NCBI RefSeq assembly: GCF_002022665.1
Contig: NZ_CP019788.1
Span: 1,137,501 to 1,201,500 of the forward strand
DNA from: Bartonella sp. JB63
GTDB lineage: Bacteria; Pseudomonadota; Alphaproteobacteria; Rhizobiales; Rhizobiaceae
Direction of reading: 5' to 3'
Length of the DNA: 64,000 nucleotides
Position 1 is the first letter of the stretch; every line of letters starts with the position of its first letter. A program made the translations under genes and the position numbers. A model generated the notes under the pieces. It did not search any database. It was not told where the DNA came from and was given only the letters and a program-made list of their open reading frames with translations. Positions 36,474-44,572 of the stretch are shown here, piece after piece.

Positions 36474-36854
36474 TCAATATTCATTCAACACATCAGACCA
36501 CCGCAAGCGATGTTGTTTTTCATAAGATCCGTAAAGATTATCTTCGTATTCTTGAGCAGCTTTTTGATCTAAATAAGCGTGATAAATATCACTATTGAAA
36601 ATGAAAGGATGTATTTGTTCGTCATCTTCATAATTATCATGTGTTTTCATATAAAATTCAGCGATTTGTTCACTCACATCATCAGCATGGAGTGATCTTA
36701 AGTCGAGGCGTAAAAGTCGAGTCACATTATCGTGCTTATCAATCAGTTCGAGAATGTCTTCTTGCTCAATAGGACCATCATAAGCGTCGTTGATCTCATC
36801 TTCACAAAGAATGACAAGAATTTCATCCTCTTTAACGAATGATACATCTTTCAT
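36474..36854 (-). CDS. very acidic small protein of the leftward phage operon
   Basis: Protein of 126 residues from the ATG at 36854, chosen because AGAGAGGA lies 8 nt upstream. The open frame continues to 37049, but that part overlaps the promoter/operator at 36925-36952. By count 33 Asp/Glu and 11 Lys/Arg residues, so about a quarter of it is acidic. There is no signal or membrane segment. The family is not recognised. Acidic partners of phage exonucleases include inhibitors of host nucleases that mimic DNA, so that is one possibility. Confidence 0.6.
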   Translation of the reverse strand: MKDVSFVKEDEILVILCEDEINDAYDGPIEQEDILELIDKHDNVTRLLRLDLRSLHADDVSEQIAEFYMKTHDNYEDDEQIHPFIFNSDIYHAYLDQKAAQEYEDNLYGSYEKQHRLRWSDVLNEY

Positions 36855-36924
36855 AAAATTTTTCCTCTCTTCGGCAGTTGATAAAGCTAAGCTTTTTCTT
36901 GACATGATCAAATATAGCGTTAGT

Positions 36925-36952
36925 CTTATATCCTCTATGGAAGATATGTCAA
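36925..36952 (-). promoter_or_regulatory. leftward promoter with operator
   Basis: On the minus strand TTGACA (36952-36947), a 16-bp spacer and TATAAG (36930-36925). The 18-bp dyad TATCTTC-CATA-GAGGATA (36946-36929) fills the spacer and touches the -10. The same dyad occurs in the rightward promoter at 37537-37554. It drives the acidic protein, the 63-residue protein and the YqaJ exonuclease. Confidence 0.65.
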
Positions 36953-37099
36953 TTATTTTATCCTTAATAAAAGATATATTATGGCTTTTGACAATGTTCA
37001 AATAAAAACGAGAACGAAGACTGTTAATCTCTTGTTCCCATTTTTGCATTGTTTCTGATAGCTCTTAATCCATAAATTTTCAATAAACGGGGGGCTGAA

Positions 37100-37249
37100 A
37101 TGAGTGATTTTGAACTACTAAAATCTTGGAAAAAACTTGACCTAAAAACACAACAAGCTGTTATGTTTTTTCTCCATCGGGTGGTCGACGCAAAAGGGTC
37201 AAAATGGCCTTCCTCTCCTCAGGAGAAACCTGCAAAACGAGATCAATAA
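37100..37249 (+). CDS. possible 49-residue protein, antisense to the repressor 3' end
   Basis: Frame starting MSDFELLKSWKKLDLKTQQ, with a run of six G bases 6 nt upstream as a strong ribosome site. The last 89 bp are antisense to the repressor gene end. The helical, well-mixed composition looks protein-like for the first 32 residues. The product may be real and could regulate the repressor, or the signal may be chance. No family. Confidence 0.35.
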   Translation: MSDFELLKSWKKLDLKTQQAVMFFLHRVVDAKGSKWPSSPQEKPAKRDQ

Positions 37250-37478
37250 ACTCTTGATCTTCGGGCATTGCACCTTTTCCATAGAGGATATAGCTCATAC
37301 TGACATTAATGGCATGACAGACATGATAGAGTGATTCAATCGTCGGCTCTTTTCCTTCAGAAAGGATTGAATGCAAATACCCGGCCCCTTTGCCTGCAGC
37401 AAGCGAAATAGACCGTTTTGATCGTCCACTTTTTTGAAGCGCTTCCTGCAATCTTTGACGCCAACCATCAATATTCAT
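37161..37478 (-). CDS. XRE-family phage-type repressor
   Basis: Protein of 105 residues with a helix-turn-helix domain at about 6-62 (KRSISLAAGKGAGYLHSILSEGKEPTIESLYHVCHAINVS pattern in overlapping pieces), then a short C-terminal segment without a LexA/CI-type protease domain. AAGGTGAG lies just before the ATG. It sits between two promoters that carry the same 18-bp dyad and is the obvious candidate to bind it. Without an autocleavage domain, induction would need another route, for example an antirepressor. Confidence 0.85.
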   Translation of the reverse strand: MNIDGWRQRLQEALQKSGRSKRSISLAAGKGAGYLHSILSEGKEPTIESLYHVCHAINVSMSYILYGKGAMPEDQEFIDLVLQVSPEERKAILTLLRRPPDGEKT

Positions 37479-37899
37479 AGTCTCACCTTATAGCCTGTCT
37501 TAAAAAATATGTTCCATAATAAAATTTGACTTGCTTTATCTTCTAAAGAGGATAAAATTAAAACTTTCATTTATTGGAGGGCTTATCATATTTTATTTTT
37601 TCATCAAAAAACACAGCATCAGCCCAGGGCTAGACAGGAATTTCTCAAAAACCCGTGTATTGTTTCTTCATCCTCTTTAATTTTACCCTTTAATACAACC
37701 TCAAATTGCAATTCTCTAGATTCTGTATAATTGATGCGTTAATTTTAAGGAAATACACAAAAAAATAATCCTCTACCAGAATAAAACAGCAACATTTTTA
37801 AAATAGTCAATTTTATCAATGCACTTTGAGAACTCTCACAATACATTTTTTGCTTTTTACTGCTTTATCCCAGATTGAAAAAAGAAAGTTTATTGAACC
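37479..37899. other. regulatory interval between repressor and rightward operon
   Basis: Holds the rightward promoter/operator and a long (about 340 nt) leader without a gene. A third AAAGAGGAT copy, inverted, lies at 37670-37678. Confidence 0.55.
37526..37556 (+). promoter_or_regulatory. rightward promoter with operator
   Basis: TTGACT at 37526-37531 and GGATAA/GATAAA as -10 after 18-19 bp. The dyad TATCTTC-TAAA-GAGGATA (37537-37554) lies between and over the -10 and differs from the leftward copy only in the 4-bp centre. It would drive the replication genes from 37900 and be blocked by the repressor. Confidence 0.6.
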
Positions 37900-38772
37900 A
37901 TGAAACAACTTTTATACTCAGAATTTCCTGATTATGAATCATCGATACTTCCTTATGTTTGTTGGTACCAGAATGATTTTCTTGGTGGAGTTCGTGGAAT
38001 GCGAGCACATGAAATTGGCATTTACACGATTCTTTTGAATGAAATGTACGCGCGAGGCCGTCCTTTAGATTTATCGGTAGAACGTTTAGCGCGTCTTTGT
38101 GGTTGTGACAAGCGGACTTTTGAAGGTGTTTTAGAGATGTTGATAACGGAGGGGAAAATATTAAACCTGGCCAGTGGATTGTGGAATGCGCGCTGTGAAA
38201 CTGTTTTTCATGAGCGTACAAAATTGCTTGAAAAAAAATCCTATGCTGGTCGTTCTTCAGCAAAAAAACGTAAGAAAATCAATGACCAATTTCAACATTT
38301 GTTTAACACCTCTCCACCAGATGCTGAACATAACTCAGAAGCTCAGAAAGCAGAAGAAAAAGAAACACCAATAGGTGTTTCACAAAAGAAATATTCTTCA
38401 GTTGTTTCTTCTGACTCTTTTTGTGATGTTTCTTCCCTTAAAAAAGCGACGCAGGGGTCTCGTCTTCCATCTGATTGGCGTGCTGATATTGCAGCAGCGA
38501 TTTCGGAAGGTCTCAGTGAAGAGCAAGCGCATTGGCAAGAAAAAAAATTTCGTGATTATTGGCAAGCGAAAAGTGGCAAAGAGGCTATGAAGGTTGATTG
38601 GTCAGCCACTTGGCGCAATTGGTACCGCCGTGAAATTGAGCGTTTAAAAGAAAATGATCAACGGCTTTTAGTTTTGTCTTCGGCAACTTTTTCAGCACAC
38701 TCTTCATCTCCCTTGGGCAGAGCTAATGAAGAAATCCTTTACAGCAACCTTATCAATTATCAGGTTGGTTAA
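37900..38772 (+). CDS. DUF1376 phage replication protein
   Basis: Protein of 290 residues. Residues about 15-105 match DUF1376 (LPYVCWYQNDFLGGVRGMRAHEIGIYTILLNEMYARG pattern in pieces), a winged-helix-like domain in phage replication proteins such as YdaU. A polar linker near 120-185 leads to a C-terminal helical domain (LPSDWRADIAAAISEGLSEEQA, then FRDYWQAKSGKEAMKVDWSATWRNWYRR) seen in helicase loaders or origin-binding proteins. It is followed after 1 bp by the primase-helicase gene. Probably marks or opens the element origin. Confidence 0.82.
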   Translation: MKQLLYSEFPDYESSILPYVCWYQNDFLGGVRGMRAHEIGIYTILLNEMYARGRPLDLSVERLARLCGCDKRTFEGVLEMLITEGKILNLASGLWNARCETVFHERTKLLEKKSYAGRSSAKKRKKINDQFQHLFNTSPPDAEHNSEAQKAEEKETPIGVSQKKYSSVVSSDSFCDVSSLKKATQGSRLPSDWRADIAAAISEGLSEEQAHWQEKKFRDYWQAKSGKEAMKVDWSATWRNWYRREIERLKENDQRLLVLSSATFSAHSSSPLGRANEEILYSNLINYQVG

Positions 38773-38773
38773 A

Positions 38774-40690
38774 ATGAGCACACTTTTTGAAATTAAACAA
38801 AGACTAACTGCCCAAGCGGGTTCTATTGCAGAAATGCTTCTTCCACAAGGTCGCAAACAGGGCAATTCCTGGGTTGTTGGGAATATCCGCGGTGAAGCAG
38901 GACAAAGCCTATCAATCAGCTTAAGCGGTAGTAAAGCAGGTCTTTGGTATGATTTTGCTGAAGGCAGCGGCGGCGATCTTCTTGACCTATGGTGTGGTGT
39001 TAAAGGGATCAGCCTTTCCCAAGCACTTGATGAAGCGCGCGCTTATCTCAATCTTTCTCGTCCCAAGCCTTTTATGGCTCCCCGCCATCAGTATCGTTCA
39101 CCCTCTATTCCCAAAGCCAACATGCCTCAACATCAGGTTAAAACATATTTGCACAAAAAGCGTCATATTCCACTTGAAATTTTACAACGATACCAAATTG
39201 GAGAAGAGGGCAATAAAATTATTTTTCCTTTTTATAAGCCAAATGGCACCCTTGCTCTAGTGAAAGAGCGCTTAGCCGAAGACGGTGCAAAGGCAAAACC
39301 GACTCTTTCTCAGTGTGAGCCGATTCTCTTTGGCTGGCAAGCTTTGTCCTCCAAAGAACGTGCTTCAACGGATCGAACCCTGGTTATCACCGAAGGAGAG
39401 ATTGACGCTCTTTCTTTAGCGACCTATGGCTATCCAGCTGTTTCAGTTCCCTTTGGCGGAGGAAAGGGGGGCAAACAAAATTGGATTGAGAATGAATTTG
39501 ATCATTTAGAATCCTTTGAAACCATTTTTTTAGCCACAGATATGGATGCATCGGGGGAAGAAGCAGCTTTTGAGATTGCTCATCGCCTTGGTCGTCATCG
39601 TTGTTATCGCGTCCAGCTTCCTGGCAAAGATGCGAACGCGTGTTTACAAGCAGGTGTTGACGCTTCCATTATCCAAGAAGCTTTTTTACAGGCTCAAAGC
39701 TTTACGCCAAAGGGGTTACGTCATGCTTTGGATTATAAAGAGCAAGTAATCAACTTATTTTATCCTCCTGCAGAACAGCATCTTGGCTATACGATTCCCT
39801 ATCCCCAATTGAATGGTAAGCTTTATTTTCGCCCTGCAGAATTGACCCTGTGGAGTGGGGCCAGTGGTGCAGGTAAAAGTCAACTTTTATCAGATTGCAT
39901 TCCCCATTGGATTGAGCAAAAAAGCCGTCTTTGCTTAGCTTCTCTTGAAATGAAAGGCGAACAATCTTTGCGTCGTTTAACGAAGCAAACGGGTGGAACC
40001 GACCAACCAACGAAAGAAATGATTGAACGTATTCTTCATTTTTTAGATGCAGGTCTTATTCTGTATGAACATGTAGGCAAATCAAGCGTTGACACTTTAC
40101 TAGATGTTTTTGACTATTGCCGTGCAAAATATGGCTGTGACCAGTTTATTATTGACAGTCTGATGCGTCTTGGGATCTCTTCTGATGACTATGCTGGGCA
40201 AGAAAAAGCTGTTTACAAAATCGTTGATTGGGCTATCTTAAACGCTGTTCACATTCATCTTGTAGCGCATACGCGCAAAAGTGGTTTAGAAAAGGATATT
40301 CCCGGCACAGAAGACATTAAAGGCGCCTCAGAAATTGGTGCAAATGCTTTTAATATTATCACCATTTGGCGTAATCGGTCTTTAGAAGATAAAATTTTTT
40401 CCGCTCATCAACCAGAAGAAAAAGCAAACTTAACGCAACGTCCAGGTGTCATTATGAATATCGCCAAACAACGCTCTGGTGATTTTGAAGGGAAAATCGG
40501 TCTCTGGTTTGACCCCAAAACTTACCGTTATCGTTGTTCTTCTTCTGCTTCATCGACTCTGCGACGCTATATTGAACGCGACCACAACAGTTCTTTGAAA
40601 CCAAAAGAAAGCTATCCCTCCCCTCACATATTGCATCATTTCCCTACATCTCCTCCACCACAAGAATCTCCTTCTTTTTCCCCTCCATGA
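38774..40690 (+). CDS. bifunctional primase-helicase
   Basis: Protein of 638 residues from the ATG at 38774, one base after the previous stop. An N-terminal primase-associated domain (LWYDFAEGSGGDLLDLW) precedes a TOPRIM fold with VITEGEIDALS and ATDMDASGEEA, then a DnaB/gp4-like helicase with Walker A SGASGAGKS near residue 373 and Walker B FIIDSLMRLG. No CHC2 zinc finger is seen. The C-terminal 40 residues are Ser/Pro-rich. It would prime and unwind at the element's fork, the core of any local amplification. Confidence 0.9.
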   Translation: MSTLFEIKQRLTAQAGSIAEMLLPQGRKQGNSWVVGNIRGEAGQSLSISLSGSKAGLWYDFAEGSGGDLLDLWCGVKGISLSQALDEARAYLNLSRPKPFMAPRHQYRSPSIPKANMPQHQVKTYLHKKRHIPLEILQRYQIGEEGNKIIFPFYKPNGTLALVKERLAEDGAKAKPTLSQCEPILFGWQALSSKERASTDRTLVITEGEIDALSLATYGYPAVSVPFGGGKGGKQNWIENEFDHLESFETIFLATDMDASGEEAAFEIAHRLGRHRCYRVQLPGKDANACLQAGVDASIIQEAFLQAQSFTPKGLRHALDYKEQVINLFYPPAEQHLGYTIPYPQLNGKLYFRPAELTLWSGASGAGKSQLLSDCIPHWIEQKSRLCLASLEMKGEQSLRRLTKQTGGTDQPTKEMIERILHFLDAGLILYEHVGKSSVDTLLDVFDYCRAKYGCDQFIIDSLMRLGISSDDYAGQEKAVYKIVDWAILNAVHIHLVAHTRKSGLEKDIPGTEDIKGASEIGANAFNIITIWRNRSLEDKIFSAHQPEEKANLTQRPGVIMNIAKQRSGDFEGKIGLWFDPKTYRYRCSSSASSTLRRYIERDHNSSLKPKESYPSPHILHHFPTSPPPQESPSFSPP

Positions 40691-40882
40691 CCTTTTTCCT
40701 CTCCATTGACCTTTCTCGACAAATAATAACTCTTCAATACAAAAGAATCAGTCTCTTTAAAACAAGGCTTTAATCAATACCATTCCTTAAACCTTTCAAC
40801 CTCTTTTACCCTTACAGAAGCTCTTAATTTCAGTGCTTCTCTTATCAAACAAGAACACCCATCATCCTTGTAAGGAAACATC

Positions 40883-41488
40883 ATGACCCATCTACAAAAA
40901 ACAGGAAACACAATCCCCTCGACCAAAAAACACAAATCTTCGCGTCTCTTCTCCTCTATGTCCTTGCCCTGCAAAGAGCAACCGATTGGCCACTTAAAAA
41001 CGCGAGAAATAATGATTGAAACGAGCAATCCTTCCTTTCAATCCACATTACCAATCAACACCAAAAACCCACGCACAACCCTTGCTATTATCGATGCCCA
41101 CAGCCGCCCCATTGCTCTTTTATATAAGAAAGGACATATCAACCAAGCGCAATACAAAGCAGCAGAACGCTTTTATATTTACTGGCGTCAATGCCAAGGT
41201 GATACACAAATGAGTCTTGATTTGACCGTTCAAAAAGTGGATAGCAGTCAGAGATATACCCACCCAATTGAAATACAAACAAACGCCCTCAAACACTTAC
41301 AAACGGTCAAGACCCACTTAGGTATTCTCGGGTATCGACTGGTTGAACAAGTCGTTGGTTATGATCAAGCATTTAAAGAATTAAGTCCTTCCAAACGCAA
41401 ACAAAATTCTCTTGCCGATCATTTACGAGATTGTTTAGACTTACTCGCTATCCACTGGGGCTATGTGAATCACGCGAGTACATCTTAG
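40883..41488 (+). CDS. DUF6456-like phage protein
   Basis: Protein of 201 residues. AAGGA lies 6 nt before the ATG. The first 50 residues are polar and poorly conserved-looking. The core (LLYKKGHINQAQYKAAERFYIYWRQ, then LGYRLVEQVVGYDQAF, then LRDCLDLLAIHWGY) has the pattern of DUF6456, a helical domain of phage and alphaproteobacterial regulators. Last gene of the rightward operon. Function unknown, possibly a late regulator or origin-binding protein. Confidence 0.7.
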   Translation: MTHLQKTGNTIPSTKKHKSSRLFSSMSLPCKEQPIGHLKTREIMIETSNPSFQSTLPINTKNPRTTLAIIDAHSRPIALLYKKGHINQAQYKAAERFYIYWRQCQGDTQMSLDLTVQKVDSSQRYTHPIEIQTNALKHLQTVKTHLGILGYRLVEQVVGYDQAFKELSPSKRKQNSLADHLRDCLDLLAIHWGYVNHASTS

Positions 41489-41880
41489 CTCTTTGCAAAA
41501 AGCATGCATCACATCCTTTATCACCATCCCATAACACATCTTAGACTCACCATTTCATTCTTCCTATCCCTCTCTCTTCTCCTATTCTGTTCTTTCTGTC
41601 AGCACTTTCTCTGTATAAGCACTTTGTATGAGCATTTTCTTTTTAAAAATTCTTTTTTATAAAAAACTTTTTTGAGCGTCTCTTTTGACATTTCCCTCTC
41701 GAAGAGGGAATCTTTCAAACAGTGCTTCTTCTAAAAAGAAAAAAGGCCTCGAAGAGGGGCTTCATGAGCGTAAAATAAAGACTGACGAGCATCTTAACTC
41801 CACAATCTATGTTTAGAAATTTAAGAGGATATTATATTTAAAATAAAGGAATATTAAAATCAAAGGAATATAAGAGAGAC
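41489..41880. other. non-coding end of the replication module
   Basis: Contains a pyrimidine-rich strand at about 41556-41600, three direct repeats (41601-41638), an AT-rich run (41639-41672) and two small hairpins with CCCTC/GAGGG- and CCTC/GAGG-type stems (41696-41710 and 41747-41757). The second is followed on the minus strand by a T-rich tract and may end the tRNA-Leu transcript. Confidence 0.5.
41601..41638 (+). repeat. iteron-like direct repeats beside AT-rich DNA
   Basis: AGCACTTT at 41601 and 41618 and AGCATTTT at 41631, all in one direction, followed at once by 34 nearly pure A/T bases. This is the usual layout of a small origin (repeats plus unwinding element). It lies at the end of the replication operon. 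Confidence 0.4.
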
Positions 41881-41965
41881 TGGTGCGGGTGGTCGGACTC
41901 GAACCGACACTCCTCTCGGAACCAGATTTTGAGTCTGGCGCGTCTACCAGTTCCACCACACCCGC
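41881..41965 (-). tRNA. tRNA-Leu (CAA)
   Basis: Read from the minus strand: acceptor GCGGGTG/CACCCGC, anticodon stem CCAGA/TCTGG with loop CTCAAAA (anticodon CAA), a long variable arm as in type II tRNAs, T arm GGTTCGAGTCC and encoded CCA. Right border of the phage-type module. Confidence 0.95.
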
Positions 41966-42135
41966 ACAACATATAATAAAGAACATACTTGTTCCCTCTT
42001 TTTTTGTACTATATAAAGAACGACAGATTCGTCAACATTAGACTTCTTTTTTTGTAAAAATTGACTATTTTTTGTCTCATTCAGACTTTCTAAAATCCTC
42101 TTAAACCTCTTTGCCTCTTTAAATTGTCGGAAGAA

Positions 42136-42747
42136 ATGATGATCTTTAACTCAGTAAAGCTTTGGACAATTTCACTAGCAAAGCGCCACACAGCGTCTTA
42201 TTGGCTTGGTTTTATTGCTTTTATTGAAAGCTTTATATTTTTTATCCCAGTAGATGTTTTGTATATTCCTTTAACAATTGTTCGTCCTCAAAAAGCGTAT
42301 TCCTATGCTTTTATTGCAACAATTTGTTCTGTTTTTGGGGGTATTGTTGGATGGTGTCTTGGTTATTTTACCTCTGATACGATTGTCAAACCTCTTTTAG
42401 AATTCACCAACCAATATGAAAATTTTCAAACATTACACAATGATACGACTCAAGAGTTTCTGGCAATATTACTGACTGTTTCTGGTCTCATACATCTTCC
42501 CCCCATCAAGATTACCACTCTTCTTGCAGGTGTTACACATTTTAATCTTTGGCTTTTTATTCTTCTCTGTATTCTTTCCCGTGGGATACGTTTTTATTTT
42601 TTTGCTTGGCTTATTCAGCGTTTTGGCTCTCAAGCGACCCACTGGCTTTCTCATCACTTTAAATGGCTTATGCCACTTGGTTTTCTTTTGTTTTTATTCA
42701 TTTATGGATTATACACTTTTTTTCTCAAACCATATTTTTCTTTTTAA
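42136..42747 (+). CDS. YqaA family membrane protein (DedA/SNARE-associated fold)
   Basis: Protein of about 203 residues with four to five transmembrane segments and the family stretches FIAFIESFIFFIPVDVL near 25 and LSRGIRFYFFAWLIQRFG near 155. YqaA proteins belong to the VTT/DedA superfamily linked to lipid scrambling and envelope integrity. The start is the ATG at 42136 or 42139, with CGGAAG upstream. A TTG at 42124 is also in frame. It is followed after 12 bp by dsbB. Confidence 0.85.
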   Translation: MMIFNSVKLWTISLAKRHTASYWLGFIAFIESFIFFIPVDVLYIPLTIVRPQKAYSYAFIATICSVFGGIVGWCLGYFTSDTIVKPLLEFTNQYENFQTLHNDTTQEFLAILLTVSGLIHLPPIKITTLLAGVTHFNLWLFILLCILSRGIRFYFFAWLIQRFGSQATHWLSHHFKWLMPLGFLLFLFIYGLYTFFLKPYFSF

Positions 42748-42759
42748 GGTGTACACGCA

Positions 42760-43323
42760 ATGACTTCTTCTCAATGTTTTTTCACCCAACATCTTCACTG
42801 TACATTTAGTGATAAAGAAAAAAAAATATGGATTTTTATCCTCACCGTTTTTCTGTTCATTCCCATTAGTATCGCCCTTGCTTTTGAATATATTAGAGGC
42901 ATTCTTCCCTGTCAGTTGTGCATTATCGAACGGCTTCCTCACTATGGTTCTCTTATATTTGCAGGTGTTGCTGGCTTATCAATACGATTTTTCCCCTACT
43001 CTGTTTGGATACGGTCTTTATTCTGGGGAATTTTTATATTCATGACCATCAGCTTTATCTTAGCAGTCTACCACGCAGGCGCTGAATATCATTTTTGGAA
43101 CATTCCAAACAATTGTATTTCGTCCTCTAACATGACCGTAAAAGATGCTTCTCAACTCTTAAATCAATTAAACACTCTTCAACCTCCTTCCTGTAATCAA
43201 GCAGCAGGATATTTTTTATTTCTCTCCTTTGCCGGATGGAACGCTGTTGCTAGTTTATTGTTGATGTTGATAAGCCTATTTGTTGCTTCAAAAGGCATTC
43301 TCGCTCAACATCCTAAACCATAA
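42760..43323 (+). CDS. dsbB: disulfide bond formation protein B
   Basis: Membrane oxidase of 187 residues that reoxidises DsbA and passes electrons to quinone. Four transmembrane segments, the first loop CQLC pair near residue 48, and a second periplasmic cysteine pair (NNC near 125 and PSC near 145). All four redox cysteines are present. Likely in one unit with the YqaA gene. Confidence 0.92.
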   Translation: MTSSQCFFTQHLHCTFSDKEKKIWIFILTVFLFIPISIALAFEYIRGILPCQLCIIERLPHYGSLIFAGVAGLSIRFFPYSVWIRSLFWGIFIFMTISFILAVYHAGAEYHFWNIPNNCISSSNMTVKDASQLLNQLNTLQPPSCNQAAGYFLFLSFAGWNAVASLLLMLISLFVASKGILAQHPKP

Positions 43324-43587
43324 ATAATATAAAGGGAGAGGCATCGAACACAAAAAAAATCCCAAACTTCTCAAGTGTTCTTCTTCATCACCTAAAAGCT
43401 TCCATTCCAAAAACCCTCAACTCCAAAAACTCCACTTTAGCAGCATCCTCACCCTAACAAGAGTCTTCTTCTTAAATCTTCATCCTAAAATACCATTTCA
43501 CTTATGCTTCCCAATCACTAATCTTGGAACTTACCTTAGGCCTTTTTTCGCAAAGAAAATTTTACTCCGAAAGAAATAAATTCTGCA

Positions 43588-43616
43588 TTGACTTTCATTA
43601 TTTTAATTTTTATATT
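43588..43616 (+). promoter_or_regulatory. sigma-70 promoter of mbfA
   Basis: TTGACT (43588-43593), a 17-bp spacer and TATATT (43611-43616). The -10 runs into the iron box that follows. Confidence 0.6.
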
Positions 43617-43632
43617 TTAGAATAGTTCTAAA
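43616..43632. promoter_or_regulatory. iron control element, Irr-type operator
   Basis: TTTAGAA-TAG-TTCTAAA has perfect 7-bp arms and a 3-bp centre, the known Irr box of Rhizobiales. It covers the end of the -10 and the start point of the mbfA promoter, where binding would repress. Irr is active under low iron, so the gene should be expressed under high iron. Confidence 0.75.
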
Positions 43633-43656
43633 TGAATTATATGAGTCTGAGTCACA

Positions 43657-44463
43657 ATGTTCAAGAGCTCCTCTCCTCCTATGTCGCAAAAGGCTTGCTC
43701 CTCTTGCACCGCGCAAGAGATTGTTGCTCATGCTACCCAGTTAAAAAAAGACCACGCTGCACTATATTTAAAATATGCAAAAGCATTAGAATCATCTTGT
43801 CCCAACCAAGCTTTGATTCTCACAACAATGGGCCACAATGAACTCGAACATCATAAGCAACTCCTTGACCTTTCATGTCATATGAATTCGGGAACCTCGA
43901 ATTCATCACTTGACAATTCTCTTTTTTCATCCTTTTCTCCTGCCTCTCCCCCTTCTCATCCCTTTGAAGAGACAGATCAATCTGCCCTCACGCCTCATCA
44001 AAAGAAGACTCTTTTAACGTGGATTCAACCGGGTCTTGCCGGATTAATGGATGGTTCCATTTCAACGCTTGCTCCTATTTTTGCAGCAGCTTTTGCCACG
44101 GGTGACACCTATAAAACTTTTCTAGTGGGTCTTTCAGCATCGATCGGAGCTGGTCTTTCGATGGGCTTTACAGAAGCGCTTCACGATGATGGTAAATTAT
44201 CCGGTCGTGGCTCTCCCGTAAAAAGAGGGATTGCTTGTGGTCTGATGACAATGCTTGGTGGCTTAGGCCATACTATCCCTTATTTGATTGACTCTTTTCT
44301 CTTAGCAACACTTATTGCTTTCATTATTGTATTTTTAGAGTTAGGGGTCATTGTTTGGATTCAAAATAAATTCATGTCGACCCCCTTGCGGCGTGCCTCT
44401 CTTCAGATTATTCTCGGCGGTGCTTTAGTATTTGCCACGGGGATTTTTATCGGCACAATCTGA
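43657..44463 (+). CDS. mbfA: MbfA-like iron exporter (ferritin-like plus VIT1 domains)
   Basis: Protein of 268 residues. The C-terminal half (about 125-268) is a VIT1/CCC1-type transporter with LAGLMDGSISTLAPIFAAAF and SMGFTEALHDDGKLSGRGS motifs and four to five membrane segments. The N-terminal 75 residues are a shortened ferritin-like domain with one ExxH (Glu62/His65) and CSSC. Rhizobial MbfA exports iron and protects from iron and peroxide stress. Here the first Glu-rich iron-ligand helix seems changed to Lys-Lys-Asp (29-32). The Irr box upstream supports the role. The ATG at 43681 is an alternative start. Confidence 0.85.
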   Translation: MFKSSSPPMSQKACSSCTAQEIVAHATQLKKDHAALYLKYAKALESSCPNQALILTTMGHNELEHHKQLLDLSCHMNSGTSNSSLDNSLFSSFSPASPPSHPFEETDQSALTPHQKKTLLTWIQPGLAGLMDGSISTLAPIFAAAFATGDTYKTFLVGLSASIGAGLSMGFTEALHDDGKLSGRGSPVKRGIACGLMTMLGGLGHTIPYLIDSFLLATLIAFIIVFLELGVIVWIQNKFMSTPLRRASLQIILGGALVFATGIFIGTI

Positions 44464-44572
44464 TTCAAAAACATAGAATCCCTTTGTTTCACGCAATCAT
44501 TGTATCCGCTTGTTTTGTAAAAGGGCTTTTGTTAGGATGGGTATCTGATTTATCTGTTGGAGATTCCTTGCC

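Larger units (their letters stand above)
43324..43656. other. 333-bp interval upstream of mbfA
   Basis: No gene. Its right end carries the promoter and iron box described separately. Confidence 0.6.

Noticed and set aside
35317..41965. Integrated prophage with att sites at tRNA-Thr or tRNA-Leu
   Set aside because: No integrase gene and no duplicate of either tRNA 3' end was found within the window.
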